Source: Thermaurantimonas sp046299575 (GTDB lineage: Bacteria; Bacteroidota; Bacteroidia; Flavobacteriales; Schleiferiaceae). Taken from it: 64,000 bases of DNA. The stretch is taken from NCBI RefSeq assembly GCF_046299575.1, contig NZ_JBKBHX010000001.1, positions 1-64,000 on the forward strand, written 5' to 3'. The notes under the pieces are model-generated. The model was not told where the DNA came from. It ran no database searches and saw only the letters and a program-made list of their open reading frames with translations. Numbering within the stretch: position 1 is the first letter of the stretch; each line of letters opens with the position of its first letter. This document shows, piece by piece, positions 16,758 to 25,529 of this stretch. The translations under genes and the position numbers were made by a program.

Positions 16758-18951
16758 TTATGTTTTTGAAAATAAGTAAGTCCTTTTTACCCTGTAAAAG
16801 AGGTTTTTGCGAAGCTCTGTAAAACTCTTGTGCCACCTCATTCACACTCCTCTCACCACAGCAGAGTCTATCGTATATCTGGCCTATGGTAATCTCAGAA
16901 CTCTCTATGGCCGAAAGTTCCTTAACAAAGCGATGTAAAAAAAGGCTCAGTAGTGTACGCGGATGTACAAGCGCCGTCTGCCCTGGAATAGTAGAAATCA
17001 GAATGGCAACTTCATCGTCTGAAGACTTTACCAGATTCGGGATTGAAATATTGTCGCTGTTTAAGAATGAAACGTCCAACAAAATAATGATCTTTTTATA
17101 CCCCAGCGATCGGGCAGATTGAATGATCTCATCAACCGCCACACCAGTGAGGGGCACATAAGATGGATGCCCATCCACAGGCATAAAGTATAGTCGATTT
17201 TCGGTAGTATCAATATGTGCTAAACCATTAATGTAAATGAGTAAAAATCCGCCTGAGGCTGAAGTTGTTTTGGCGAGCTGTCCGATCCACTTCTGTGGCT
17301 TGCCGAAGATTCGCTGAATATCTGCTTTTGTGGCATTTTGCTCAGTTAGCATGTTTTCGGGAGTAATGCCTAAGCTCTGTGTAGCCAGTTGGCGCATTAC
17401 CGACACATTGCTGAGTACCATACCTGTAGCAGGCAGGTGTTTGTACTGTGAGTTTTCAATGAATACTGCTTTTACATCAGAATAAGGTGCCCTACCGATT
17501 GGCAATTGAAATTCGTCTTCCTTGGTGTAAAAATCGTACATCGATTTGGCAAAGAATTCAGCAACTACTTCGCGCCGGAGTTGTGGTATGTTTAAAATTG
17601 TTTTCTCCCAGAGTTTTGAACCTCTGTGGATCCGCTTCATTCGCTCTTCGTAGGTAAATTGAGTCTGAAGAGCAGTGTTAAAAATTGAAATCTCCTCTAC
17701 CTCTAAAGCATCTCTGCGATATACGAGTTTAATTGAACTTAAAGTAGTAGAGTTTGCCTCCTCCTTAAAGCTGGCAACCATCGATCGACTTACGCGTACG
17801 GGAAACTGGCCAAAGCTTTCCAATTCAATTAAGAACAACTGATTTTCAGCGTCGTATTCGATCAATTTAATTTTGGCAAACAGCAGTCGATCGCGCATCC
17901 ACTGAGCATAAGCATCTACAGCCTGTCGCAGCCAATTGTTTCGCTGGGCATCAAACCGTTGTAAACGGGTTTTGTACTGTTCTTCCGTTTCTACCTCCTG
18001 TCGCTGTAAAAACTTAGATGCACTGTTTTTCAAATGCGTGGCAACGAATGAATTGATATCCGGAAGGTTGACTGAATAGTGATATTCATTGGTATAAACA
18101 GGTGTAAGGTGCTTTTTTTCAATAAAGTAGCTACTACCGGAGATTAATACTTCCGAAAAATTTTCGTTCTGAAGCTCACCTTCAATGAAAAAAATGCCTG
18201 GTTCGACCACATGGATGGGAAGGTCAGACGCATTCGGTTGGGCATACACTGCTGCATCTTGGGTAGTGTAGAGCACGCGCTTGGTGTAAAAACGCAAGGG
18301 CAGTTCTGCTACTGAGGAACCGTAATAAAATCTCAAAGTATCGAAAGGCAACAAATTGTATGAGGGATATGTGTTAAACAAGGCAAACACATTGCTCCGA
18401 AATACCCCTGACGAGTCAAATCGAGCTTGAATTTTTGGACCGTTGTTGAGCTGAAGAGTAAATACTGCATTACGAGCCGGAGTGCTATCAGCCGAATAGT
18501 AGAATTCGCTCGACAAACGATAGTAATAAGTCGTGTCTATATAAAGTCCGCCAAGACCAGCGCCAAAGGTAAGAGCCGAACCAGCAAGCAAATAGTAGGG
18601 AAATGGATTGTTCTGTGCAGCCTCTTGGCTTATCATAGTCAGGCCGGCTGTGATACCTGCTGCTCCCAGCATCATAGCACCCAGTTTGTAGCGATTGTTT
18701 CCCTTTACTCGTGTTACTTTTTGAACATACTCATTGTTTCTATAGCGGTAAGGCTTTTCGATCGTTCCATTAATTTCAACATATCCATCAGATCGCACTA
18801 TCACAGGGCTCGGGTAGAGATTGCCCACCGTGTCGATCATTTCAATGGTGCTGAGTTCTTTGTTTTGTCTTAATACCCGCTCAGTTACCTGGCAACCGCT
18901 TATCAGCACAAAACTGACCCCCAGAAGTATCATTCTTAGCAAAATTGCCAT
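16741..18951 (-). CDS. Lipoprotein with C-terminal degenerate caspase-like (peptidase C14) domain
   Basis: This 736-residue protein starts with a lipoprotein signal (LLGVSFVLISGC). It has a probable glycine/alanine-rich hydrophobic hairpin near residues 90-140 and a long middle region. The last 200 residues read like a caspase p20 fold: a YKHLP segment, then LTEQNATKADIQRIF, the strand FLLIYING and IIILLDVSF. The expected catalytic residues are missing: the Y.SGHG histidine position is YINGLA (573-578) and the DxC position is D626-V-S-F, with Ser for Cys. It would thus be a pseudoprotease or binding module. The start at 18951 is chosen because the longer frame to 19014 runs through a terminator hairpin. 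The function is unknown. Confidence 0.65.
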   Translation of the reverse strand: MAILLRMILLGVSFVLISGCQVTERVLRQNKELSTIEMIDTVGNLYPSPVIVRSDGYVEINGTIEKPYRYRNNEYVQKVTRVKGNNRYKLGAMMLGAAGITAGLTMISQEAAQNNPFPYYLLAGSALTFGAGLGGLYIDTTYYYRLSSEFYYSADSTPARNAVFTLQLNNGPKIQARFDSSGVFRSNVFALFNTYPSYNLLPFDTLRFYYGSSVAELPLRFYTKRVLYTTQDAAVYAQPNASDLPIHVVEPGIFFIEGELQNENFSEVLISGSSYFIEKKHLTPVYTNEYHYSVNLPDINSFVATHLKNSASKFLQRQEVETEEQYKTRLQRFDAQRNNWLRQAVDAYAQWMRDRLLFAKIKLIEYDAENQLFLIELESFGQFPVRVSRSMVASFKEEANSTTLSSIKLVYRRDALEVEEISIFNTALQTQFTYEERMKRIHRGSKLWEKTILNIPQLRREVVAEFFAKSMYDFYTKEDEFQLPIGRAPYSDVKAVFIENSQYKHLPATGMVLSNVSVMRQLATQSLGITPENMLTEQNATKADIQRIFGKPQKWIGQLAKTTSASGGFLLIYINGLAHIDTTENRLYFMPVDGHPSYVPLTGVAVDEIIQSARSLGYKKIIILLDVSFLNSDNISIPNLVKSSDDEVAILISTIPGQTALVHPRTLLSLFLHRFVKELSAIESSEITIGQIYDRLCCGERSVNEVAQEFYRASQKPLLQGKKDLLIFKNINESRK

Positions 18952-18974
18952 AAGACAGTTCCTTATAAAGAAAG

Positions 18975-19013
18975 TGCTACAAAGTTTGCTTCCAGAAGCT
19001 AAACTTTGTAGCA
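18975..19013 (-). terminator. Strong hairpin terminator between thioredoxin-like and pseudo-caspase genes
   Basis: A 13-base perfect stem, TGCTACAAAGTTT (18975-18987) with AAACTTTGTAGCA (19001-19013), continues as GCTT/AAGC with one bulged T around loop CCAG. On the minus strand it is followed by CTTTCTTTATAAGG. It can end the thioredoxin-like transcript or attenuate readthrough into the next gene. Confidence 0.7.
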
Positions 19014-19072
19014 CATGGGTATAATAAAAGATGGTTTTAAAGGGTGATTAATAAAGTGATAGTTGGAACAAC

Positions 19073-19693
19073 TTAACTTTTAACACGTTTTATCGAGCAG
19101 CCAATGGCTCTTGACTCCGCTACTTTAATGGCTGATCCACTTGCAATTGCCTCAATCACATCCATTAAGTAAAACCTGGTAGGTTCAGAACCAGAACGGC
19201 TGTTTTCATATTTATCGTTTATTGACCCCTTAAAGACGAGCTTCCAATCCTTGTCGAAGACAAATACGTGAGGGGTGGTCTGAGCACCAAAGGCATCGGC
19301 CAAACGATGGTTTTCATCTACCAAATAGGGCATTTTGTAATTGTTTTTCCGAGCATGTTCCTTCATGGCTTCAAACGAATCTTCTTTTTTCCGAAAGGCC
19401 TCGTTGCTGTTGATCAATACAAAACCAAGGCCGGCCTCCCGAGCACGTTCATATAGCGGATTGTACTGATCTTGCCAGCCGAGCACAAATGGGCAGGTGT
19501 TGCAGCTAAATACGACGATAAGTCCCTTTTTACCTTGTAAACTCTTGAGGTCGTGGTATTTACCATCTACGTTTTTCATTTTTACGTCGATGAGAGGAGC
19601 TACATCGCCGATGGAAAGTTGTTCTTTGTTTTGGGAAAGAGCATAAAACACACCCAAAAGTGTAAAAGCCGCAGTCAGAATTTGTTTCTTCAT
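19073..19693 (-). CDS. Exported thioredoxin-fold protein (redoxin/AhpC-TSA type)
   Basis: This 206-residue protein has a signal peptide (MKKQILTAAFTLLGVFYALSQ) and a thioredoxin-like domain with a CNTC active site (64-67) in VVFSCNTCPF. FGAQTTPHVFVFD, with the cis-proline region, also fits. It probably acts as a periplasmic thiol oxidoreductase or peroxiredoxin-like protein. The start at 19693 is favoured over 19714 because a promoter box at 19712-19719 overlaps the longer start. Substrate and reductant are unknown. Confidence 0.75.
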   Translation of the reverse strand: MKKQILTAAFTLLGVFYALSQNKEQLSIGDVAPLIDVKMKNVDGKYHDLKSLQGKKGLIVVFSCNTCPFVLGWQDQYNPLYERAREAGLGFVLINSNEAFRKKEDSFEAMKEHARKNNYKMPYLVDENHRLADAFGAQTTPHVFVFDKDWKLVFKGSINDKYENSRSGSEPTRFYLMDVIEAIASGSAIKVAESRAIGCSIKRVKS

Positions 19694-19711
19694 AGTTAGA
19701 AAATATTTTCT

Positions 19712-19719
19712 CAAAAATA
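19712..19719 (-). promoter_or_regulatory. -7 box of the thioredoxin-like gene
   Basis: The minus strand reads TATTTTTG (TAnnTTTG), 18 bases before the ATG at 19693. It supports the shorter start. Confidence 0.4.
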
Positions 19720-19916
19720 CCTTATTTCACCTATTTCAGTTCATACATGCCACTTTTATATTTAGGAGTATAATATTTTTTGTTTTAAACTACAAGTTTT
19801 CCTTGAAAATATTTTAGAAACGATGGACTTCCACAAAGAATTTGCTCGATTTATTGACAAAAGCATTATTTTGGCTTTAAAACTTTATTAACATTGCAAA
19901 AAATCCCCAGTGACAG

Positions 19917-21530
19917 ATGAAATGGATTCAAAGCCTAAAACCATGGGCTGAAATATGGCTGTGTGACCGATTTACTTCCGAATTTACTCAACACGTACTT
20001 GGCAATTATCTCTCAGAGTGTCGATGGTTTGGAAGTAAAAATGCAGCAGTGAAGCGCCTAGTACCGCGAGGTGATTTGCGCTGGAACTTTTCAGACAGCC
20101 GTTTCTCATACCTTATGATGATCGATGTGGTACATTATACAGCACATACCGATACATATTTTTTGCCCATAGTCTTTCGGGCCGATATCGATGATGACCT
20201 ACCCCAAAAATCTGTGCTTTGTGGCCTCGAACTACCCGAAACCAAAGGCTACATCATCGATGCCCTTTACGATGCTGACTTCCGGGAAGCGTTGTTTTTG
20301 CACATCTTAAAAGAAAAAGACCCTCCTATCGGAAATGGTCATTTGCGCTTTGAAAAAGGAAAAAAATTGCAAGCACCAGAAGCAATTGAATCACGATTGC
20401 TTAACGCCGAGCAGAGCAATACAACCATCGTGTACAACGACATGTATTATCTCAAAATTTACAGAAAACTCTTTCGCGATACAAATCCCGACTTAGAAAT
20501 CACCCGATATCTTAGTGAAGAATCGTCCTTTACAAACTCACCCATCTATGCAGGTTCAATCACCTGGAAACGCGAAGGTTACTTCGACGTTTCACTCGGA
20601 CTAATGCAGCAAAAGGTCGAAAATCAAGGCGATGCCTGGAACTATTTCCTTCAGAAAAACCTGCAAACCTTTCTCACCGTAAAAGAAATGAGCATCGGCC
20701 TCGACGACCTGCCAAAAGTACCGCTCTACAAAAGCGAAAAGCCTGAAGACATTCCTCAGATTTTTCACCAAATTACTCCTCCTGGCTTTTTTGGCGACAT
20801 TGCTTTGCTTGCTCGACGAACTGTAGAGCTGCACATCGCCCTTTTTCGCGAAAAGACCAACCGAAACTTCTCTCCCTCTCAATTTAATCAAGACTACCAG
20901 GTGTGGTTGCTCAACAGATTGCTCTACCAGCTCGACAATAGACTTAACCTACTGGAAATGAACATCGATCGACTACCCGAACAAGGTAAGGTGTGGGCTG
21001 TTGAAGTAATGCGCAATGCCGAACACATTCGCAATCGCATCCTGAATTTTGACTATCACACCCTCAACAGCATGCGTATCCGCATACATGGCGACTACCA
21101 CCTCGGTCAGGTACTCGTGAGTGGAGTGGATTTTTTCATACTCGACTTCGAAGGTGAGCCTGAAAGCACCATTCGCGACCGCAAAGTGAAACAGCCACCA
21201 ATTAAAGATGTAGCCGGCATGTTTCGCTCTTTTCACTACAGTCTCTTTGCCACCATATTTAATCACCCTGAAATTGGTCTTCCACAAGAGTTTCTCTTCG
21301 AAGTGGCAGGTCGCCTTTATCGAGCTATAGCGTCTGTTTTTCTGCACTTCTACACCTGGCAGGCTTTTGAAAACAACCTCGACATAGGCTATCGACCTGA
21401 GGTTGATTTTCTATTGCGCTACCACATTTTCGAAAAAGCCATCTACGAACTCGGCTATGAGCTTAACTCCCGGCCTGAGTGGGTTGTAATTCCACTTAAG
21501 GGCATTATGCAGATTCTTAACAATGAATAA
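19917..21530 (+). CDS. Maltokinase (maltose-1-phosphate-forming kinase), stand-alone
   Basis: This 537-residue protein starts with the maltokinase N-terminal cap (CRWFGSKNAAVKRL) and has an aminoglycoside-phosphotransferase-like kinase core. Visible catalytic motifs are HGDYHLGQ (391-398) and DFEGEP (410-415). The family phosphorylates maltose to maltose 1-phosphate, which feeds GlgE-mediated alpha-glucan synthesis. In many bacteria it is fused to or next to trehalose synthase. Here neither treS nor glgE nor glgB is in the neighbourhood, so the partners must be elsewhere or the substrate differs. No clear promoter box was found in the roughly 200 bases upstream. Confidence 0.8.
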   Translation: MKWIQSLKPWAEIWLCDRFTSEFTQHVLGNYLSECRWFGSKNAAVKRLVPRGDLRWNFSDSRFSYLMMIDVVHYTAHTDTYFLPIVFRADIDDDLPQKSVLCGLELPETKGYIIDALYDADFREALFLHILKEKDPPIGNGHLRFEKGKKLQAPEAIESRLLNAEQSNTTIVYNDMYYLKIYRKLFRDTNPDLEITRYLSEESSFTNSPIYAGSITWKREGYFDVSLGLMQQKVENQGDAWNYFLQKNLQTFLTVKEMSIGLDDLPKVPLYKSEKPEDIPQIFHQITPPGFFGDIALLARRTVELHIALFREKTNRNFSPSQFNQDYQVWLLNRLLYQLDNRLNLLEMNIDRLPEQGKVWAVEVMRNAEHIRNRILNFDYHTLNSMRIRIHGDYHLGQVLVSGVDFFILDFEGEPESTIRDRKVKQPPIKDVAGMFRSFHYSLFATIFNHPEIGLPQEFLFEVAGRLYRAIASVFLHFYTWQAFENNLDIGYRPEVDFLLRYHIFEKAIYELGYELNSRPEWVVIPLKGIMQILNNE

Positions 21531-21799
21531 TAAAACGTCCACAAAGACTCATTACAATCACCAGATTGATTTGAATCTGGTTGCAGCCATGCCTTGGAGC
21601 CTTATTAACATATTCAACTTTTTTTACAAAAGATTAAATGGATTTTCAAAGTCGAATTTGGATTCCGAGAATTTTCTGACTTCTTTTTACATCCTTATTC
21701 AGTGTGAAATCAAAAAACGCAATTTTTACACACCCTCATCAATGCTAACAAGAACACTCCAGTTCCGATATAAAATGCAGTGTATCCAAAAGAAAAATT

Positions 21800-23077
21800 T
21801 TAGTTGATCTTAATAATTTTCTTACAAAATACTCTACCGTCTTTTGTCAGTACTTCCATTGTATATACTCCACCAAGTAGATGGTTGAGGTCCAAATGAT
21901 CGCCTGGATTCCAGAATTCAGAAACTTTTCTGCCGGAAAGATCATAAATAGTGACTTGTGATGCAGGCACGTCTGATATGAGCCTCAGTTCTGAGTAAAA
22001 CGGATTGGGATATGCCTTTACAGAAAATTCTTCATTTTCGTTCAGATTTACCAGTCCGGAGATTGGTCTTCGATATATGCCTGTACCAGGATCATTAAAT
22101 GAGACGAATATGTAGCCATTGTGCTCCAATAGCCCGGTTACAAATTTATTTGCAGGAAGGTTTGCTGTAATGTTTGTCCAGGTGGCACCTTCATTAGAAG
22201 TCACAAAAATACTGTCATTGATGTTCAGGCTTTGCTGGGTACGGGCCACGTAATAAATCCTGGTGCCAACCCTTACTACTCTTTGCAGCGTCTTAACAAT
22301 ACCACTTGCGAGTGAACTTTGTAAAAATGCTGGGATGGAAGTCGTAGTCCATGACGAACCTTCATTGGTGCTTTTGAAATATTGATTTCCGACAATCGCA
22401 TAGCAATACAATTCACCATTCAGAACCCAGACGATCGAACCTTGCAGATTTGATGGAAGTCCGGTATTGGAAGGCTGCCAGGAATTACCTGCATTGGTTG
22501 ATACAAAAATTCCTGATCCTTCAGTAAGTGCAATCAGCTTGTTGTTTATTGTAGCCATCGATGCAATATTCGAATTGGTCAATCCACTGTTGGCTGCTGT
22601 CCAGGTCAACCCTCCATCAGAAGATTTAAATACACCCTTGCTGTTTGTATAGGCAAACAAATCATTACCCATAATCAGAAACCCGCGGACATTCGTATAA
22701 TCAGGACCCGTAGCGACTTCTGTCCATGTAGCTCCGTTATCAGTAGTGTAATGTATTCGGGAAGGCCCGTTAAAACCGACAAAAAACTTTCCATTGTGAA
22801 ATATACTACTTACTCCTGTACTGGTGGCAAAGCCTCCCGTGTTTGGAATTGCACTCCAGGAGTCTCCGTTTGTATTGCTTCTAAAGTATCCACCAGCTCT
22901 TGTGAAGATGTGGCTTCCGGAAGACCCAAGAAGAAATGCACCTGCTGATTGAATGTTCAGCCCATTGTTTACCGCTGTCCATTGAGAATATACAGCGTTA
23001 TCACCTAAATAAAGCACGATTATAAGTGCCAGTAATAACGAATTAGCATTCAATTGTTCAGATACACTGGTTTTCAT
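21800..23077 (-). CDS. T9SS-secreted Asp-box (BNR/sialidase-like) repeat protein
   Basis: This 425-residue protein has a hydrophobic signal segment (LLLALIIVLYLGDNAVYSQ). It is a beta-propeller built of repeats of the S.DGG.TWT type, for example SSDGGLTWTAANSGL, STNAGNSWQPSNTGL and SNEGATWTNIT. The last 70 residues are a type A T9SS sorting domain: VKAYPNPFYSELRL, IYDLSGRKV, and a closing GVYTMEV...KKIIKIN. The Asp-box propeller alone does not prove sialidase activity and no RIP motif is evident. It is therefore called a secreted propeller protein of unknown ligand. Confidence 0.8.
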   Translation of the reverse strand: MKTSVSEQLNANSLLLALIIVLYLGDNAVYSQWTAVNNGLNIQSAGAFLLGSSGSHIFTRAGGYFRSNTNGDSWSAIPNTGGFATSTGVSSIFHNGKFFVGFNGPSRIHYTTDNGATWTEVATGPDYTNVRGFLIMGNDLFAYTNSKGVFKSSDGGLTWTAANSGLTNSNIASMATINNKLIALTEGSGIFVSTNAGNSWQPSNTGLPSNLQGSIVWVLNGELYCYAIVGNQYFKSTNEGSSWTTTSIPAFLQSSLASGIVKTLQRVVRVGTRIYYVARTQQSLNINDSIFVTSNEGATWTNITANLPANKFVTGLLEHNGYIFVSFNDPGTGIYRRPISGLVNLNENEEFSVKAYPNPFYSELRLISDVPASQVTIYDLSGRKVSEFWNPGDHLDLNHLLGGVYTMEVLTKDGRVFCKKIIKIN

Positions 23078-23592
23078 GACTCTTAGGTTTAATATTAATT
23101 TTTAGTGGATTATTTAATTAAGAAATCTGAACATCGGGTTTTTTCAGTATGATAGCTATTAAAGAACCAGAGTTTTTTACCAGCACCCATAACAGGTTTC
23201 TCAGGCACTTGCTTCTTATAAGACCTGAGTTCCCAGCCCGCCAATTTTTGTGAGTAATTTGAATAGGCAATGATCATGTATTGTAATATTTGTAGATTCT
23301 CTTAACAGTTATAATAAAACGATCAGAATCCGGACATGGACATTTATAGTTGCATAATTCAACTTCTTGATCGGACAGAAGTATCCAACTTTTAAAAAAA
23401 GAAAAAATGAAAACTTCCGAAATTGTACTTTTATGATAGTTGGGTTTCATTGCTTTAGCCCGAACTGAGTTTACTGATTTCAAAATTTTTATAAGAAAAA
23501 CTTATTTACAATACGTTATATATCGTATGTGAACAGATGTCCGGGTGCCGAAGTATGTTTTGTCTCGCGAAAGAGTTTTTTTAAACAAAAAA
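23078..23592. other. 515-base intergenic region, no gene recognised
   Basis: Only short implausible frames occur here. A modest hairpin CTCAGG/CCTGAG is near 23200-23228, and an ATACG/CGTAT inverted repeat is near 23511-23528. Nothing was identified as an RNA gene. Confidence 0.4.
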
Positions 23593-23615
23593 GCCGTCTC
23601 ATTACTTGAGACGGC
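23593..23615 (-). terminator. Terminator of sucC
   Basis: GCCGTCTC (23593-23600) pairs with GAGACGGC (23608-23615) around a seven-base loop. On the minus strand it is followed by six T. It lies 29 bases past the sucC stop. Confidence 0.85.
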
Positions 23616-23643
23616 AGATTTTTGGCGAATCTAAATCTGGATA

Positions 23644-24834
23644 TTATCCCACCAGCTCTTTTACTTTATCTGCAGCTTCCTGAAGAGCAATGACTGAGTG
23701 TACTTTCAAGCCGCTGGCATCGAGTATCTGTTTTGCTTCTTCGGCGTTAGTGCCTTGCAGGCGCACTATAATGGGTACCGGTATTTCACCTACATTTCGA
23801 TAGGCATCCACAATACCCTGAGCTACGCGGTCGCAGCGTACTATGCCGCCGAAAATATTGATTAAAATTGCTTTTACATTTGGATCTTTCAGAATTATGC
23901 GAAAGGCTTTTTCAACTCTGGTTGCATCTGCTGTGCCGCCTACGTCAAGGAAGTTGGCCGGATTTCCGCCTGAGAGCTTAATGATATCCATTGTAGCCAT
24001 AGCAAGTCCGGCGCCATTTACCATACAGCCCACATTGCCATCGAGCTTTACAAAGTTCAGGTTAGCTTCGCGCGCTTCTACTTCTGTGGGGTCTTCTTCG
24101 CGAATGTCGCGCATGGCAGCGTACTCCGGATGGCGAAAGAGTCCATTGTCGTCGAGTACTACTTTGGCATCTACGGCAATTATGCGGTCGTCTGAAGTTT
24201 TCAGTACAGGATTTATCTCAAACAAACTAGCGTCAATGCTGATAAATGCCTTGTAAAGCGCGTGTACAAACTTCACCATCTCTTTGTAGGCCTGCCCTTC
24301 CATTCCAAGATTAAAGGCTATACGGCGCGCTTGGAAATCTAAGAGACCAGTAGCCGGGTCAATGATTTCTGTAAAAATCTGATCGGGGTGCTTCTCAGCT
24401 ACCTCTTCGATATCCATGCCTCCCTGTGGCGAGTAGAGAATCATGTATTTGCCTACTTGACGGTTAAGCAGCACGCTCATGTAAATTTCTTTGGTAGGAT
24501 TCGGACCAGGATAGTATACGTCTTCAGCAATAAGCACCTGATGTACCTTTTTTCCCTCTTTTGGAGTTTGAGGGGTTACAAGGTTCATCCCAATAATTTG
24601 TGAAGCTTTTTCTCTGACTTCATCGAGTGATTTTGCAAGCTTCACTCCACCACCCTTTCCGCGGCCACCGGCATGTATTTGAGCTTTTACTACCCACCAC
24701 TTGGTGCCGGTCTGTTCGGTGAGTTTTTTTGCTGCTTCTACCGCCTCTTCGGGTGTAGTAGCCACAATACCCTTCTGAACCCCTACGCCAAAAGAGCTTA
24801 AAATTTCTTTGCCTTGATATTCGTGTAAGTTCAT
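23644..24834 (-). CDS. sucC: Succinyl-CoA synthetase (ADP-forming) beta subunit
   Basis: This 396-residue ATP-grasp protein couples succinyl-CoA cleavage to ATP or GTP formation in the citric acid cycle. Its opening MNLHEYQGKEIL, the KAQIHAGGRGKGGGVK loop, the metal-binding EINPV segment and the phosphate-binding INIFGGIVRCD stretch are typical. The alpha subunit sucD is not adjacent. It is a monocistronic unit with its own promoter box and terminator. Confidence 0.95.
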   Translation of the reverse strand: MNLHEYQGKEILSSFGVGVQKGIVATTPEEAVEAAKKLTEQTGTKWWVVKAQIHAGGRGKGGGVKLAKSLDEVREKASQIIGMNLVTPQTPKEGKKVHQVLIAEDVYYPGPNPTKEIYMSVLLNRQVGKYMILYSPQGGMDIEEVAEKHPDQIFTEIIDPATGLLDFQARRIAFNLGMEGQAYKEMVKFVHALYKAFISIDASLFEINPVLKTSDDRIIAVDAKVVLDDNGLFRHPEYAAMRDIREEDPTEVEAREANLNFVKLDGNVGCMVNGAGLAMATMDIIKLSGGNPANFLDVGGTADATRVEKAFRIILKDPNVKAILINIFGGIVRCDRVAQGIVDAYRNVGEIPVPIIVRLQGTNAEEAKQILDASGLKVHSVIALQEAADKVKELVG

Positions 24835-24853
24835 TTGCTTCTGAATTTGTGCC

Positions 24854-24861
24854 CAAAGGTA
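24854..24861 (-). promoter_or_regulatory. -7 box of sucC
   Basis: The minus strand reads TACCTTTG, 19 bases before the sucC ATG at 24834. Confidence 0.5.
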
Positions 24862-24981
24862 ATGGCCTAAAAGAAGTTATCGAGGATAATGTATCTGTTT
24901 TAAAAGAGCATTCAACATCAAAATCGATTTCTTTTAGGAATTTTACTATTTGTGATTAGTACAATTTTAAACAAAAATCTT

Positions 24982-25439
24982 ATGAATACACTGAAAGTTA
25001 TCTAGGTAGCCTTAATCTTTATGATGGCCTCTGTGAATTCCTTTGCCCAAAACAAAAAAAAAAAAAAAACGAATTCAATGGAAACCCTCAGCTTAGCCAA
25101 GGTTAGAAAGCAAATCAATCCTTTCTAATCGTTAAGCAATAAACGATGAGGAATCTCGGGCATAGTTGCTTTTTTCAAAGCATTCAAAAACACTTTGCAA
25201 AAAACTATAAGTAACCCGATGAGGCTAAAAAAGAAAAAATTCAAGGTTAAATTTCTGTTTCATTTGTGATTGCTGAAGATGGTACAATAAGAGATATTGA
25301 TGTAGCAAAACCGGTTTATCCGCTGTTAGACAAGGCTGGTATTGCAAGTATTGCCAGCATTAATGAACTAGATCCTCGGAATAAACCTGCCACTCAAAAA
25401 GGAAAACCTGTAAGCGTAAAATATACAATTCCAATTTAG
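24982..25439 (+). pseudogene. Decayed gene for an exported TonB C-terminal-domain protein
   Basis: An ATG at 24982 begins a signal-peptide-like sequence (MNTLKVI, stop, then VALIFMMASVNSFAQ) interrupted by TAG at 25003. A run of 16 A (25054-25069) follows. Further on the frame reads PDEAKKEKIQG, a TAA, then VSFVIAEDGTIRDIDVAKPV and QKGKPVSVKYTIPI, ending at TAG 25437-25439. These are the hallmarks of the TonB C-terminal domain as found in small periplasmic Bacteroidota proteins. At least three nonsense codons sit in otherwise recognisable sequence, so the gene is dead unless the sequence is wrong. Confidence 0.75.
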
Positions 25440-25483
25440 GCTTCTTAGAATGACTATATTTTTGAAACCCGTCGAATAAAAAA

Positions 25484-25502
25484 GCCGGACGATTTGTCCG
25501 GC
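25484..25502. terminator. Bidirectional terminator between the TonB pseudogene and the LruC gene
   Basis: GCCGGAC (25484-25490) and GTCCGGC (25496-25502) form a seven-base stem with a five-base loop. A-rich DNA lies on the left and TTTT on the right, so it can terminate both converging transcripts. Confidence 0.8.
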
Positions 25503-25529
25503 TTTTCTTGTTCATCTCTGCTTTTTGAT

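Noticed and set aside
21523..21807. 94-codon plus-strand frame after the maltokinase
   Set aside because: No start context, no family features and low-complexity composition; it lies in the gap before the T9SS gene and overlaps both neighbours.
23274..23483. 69-codon minus-strand frame in the intergenic region before sucC
   Set aside because: No promoter, no recognisable domain, and its composition matches AT-rich intergenic DNA.
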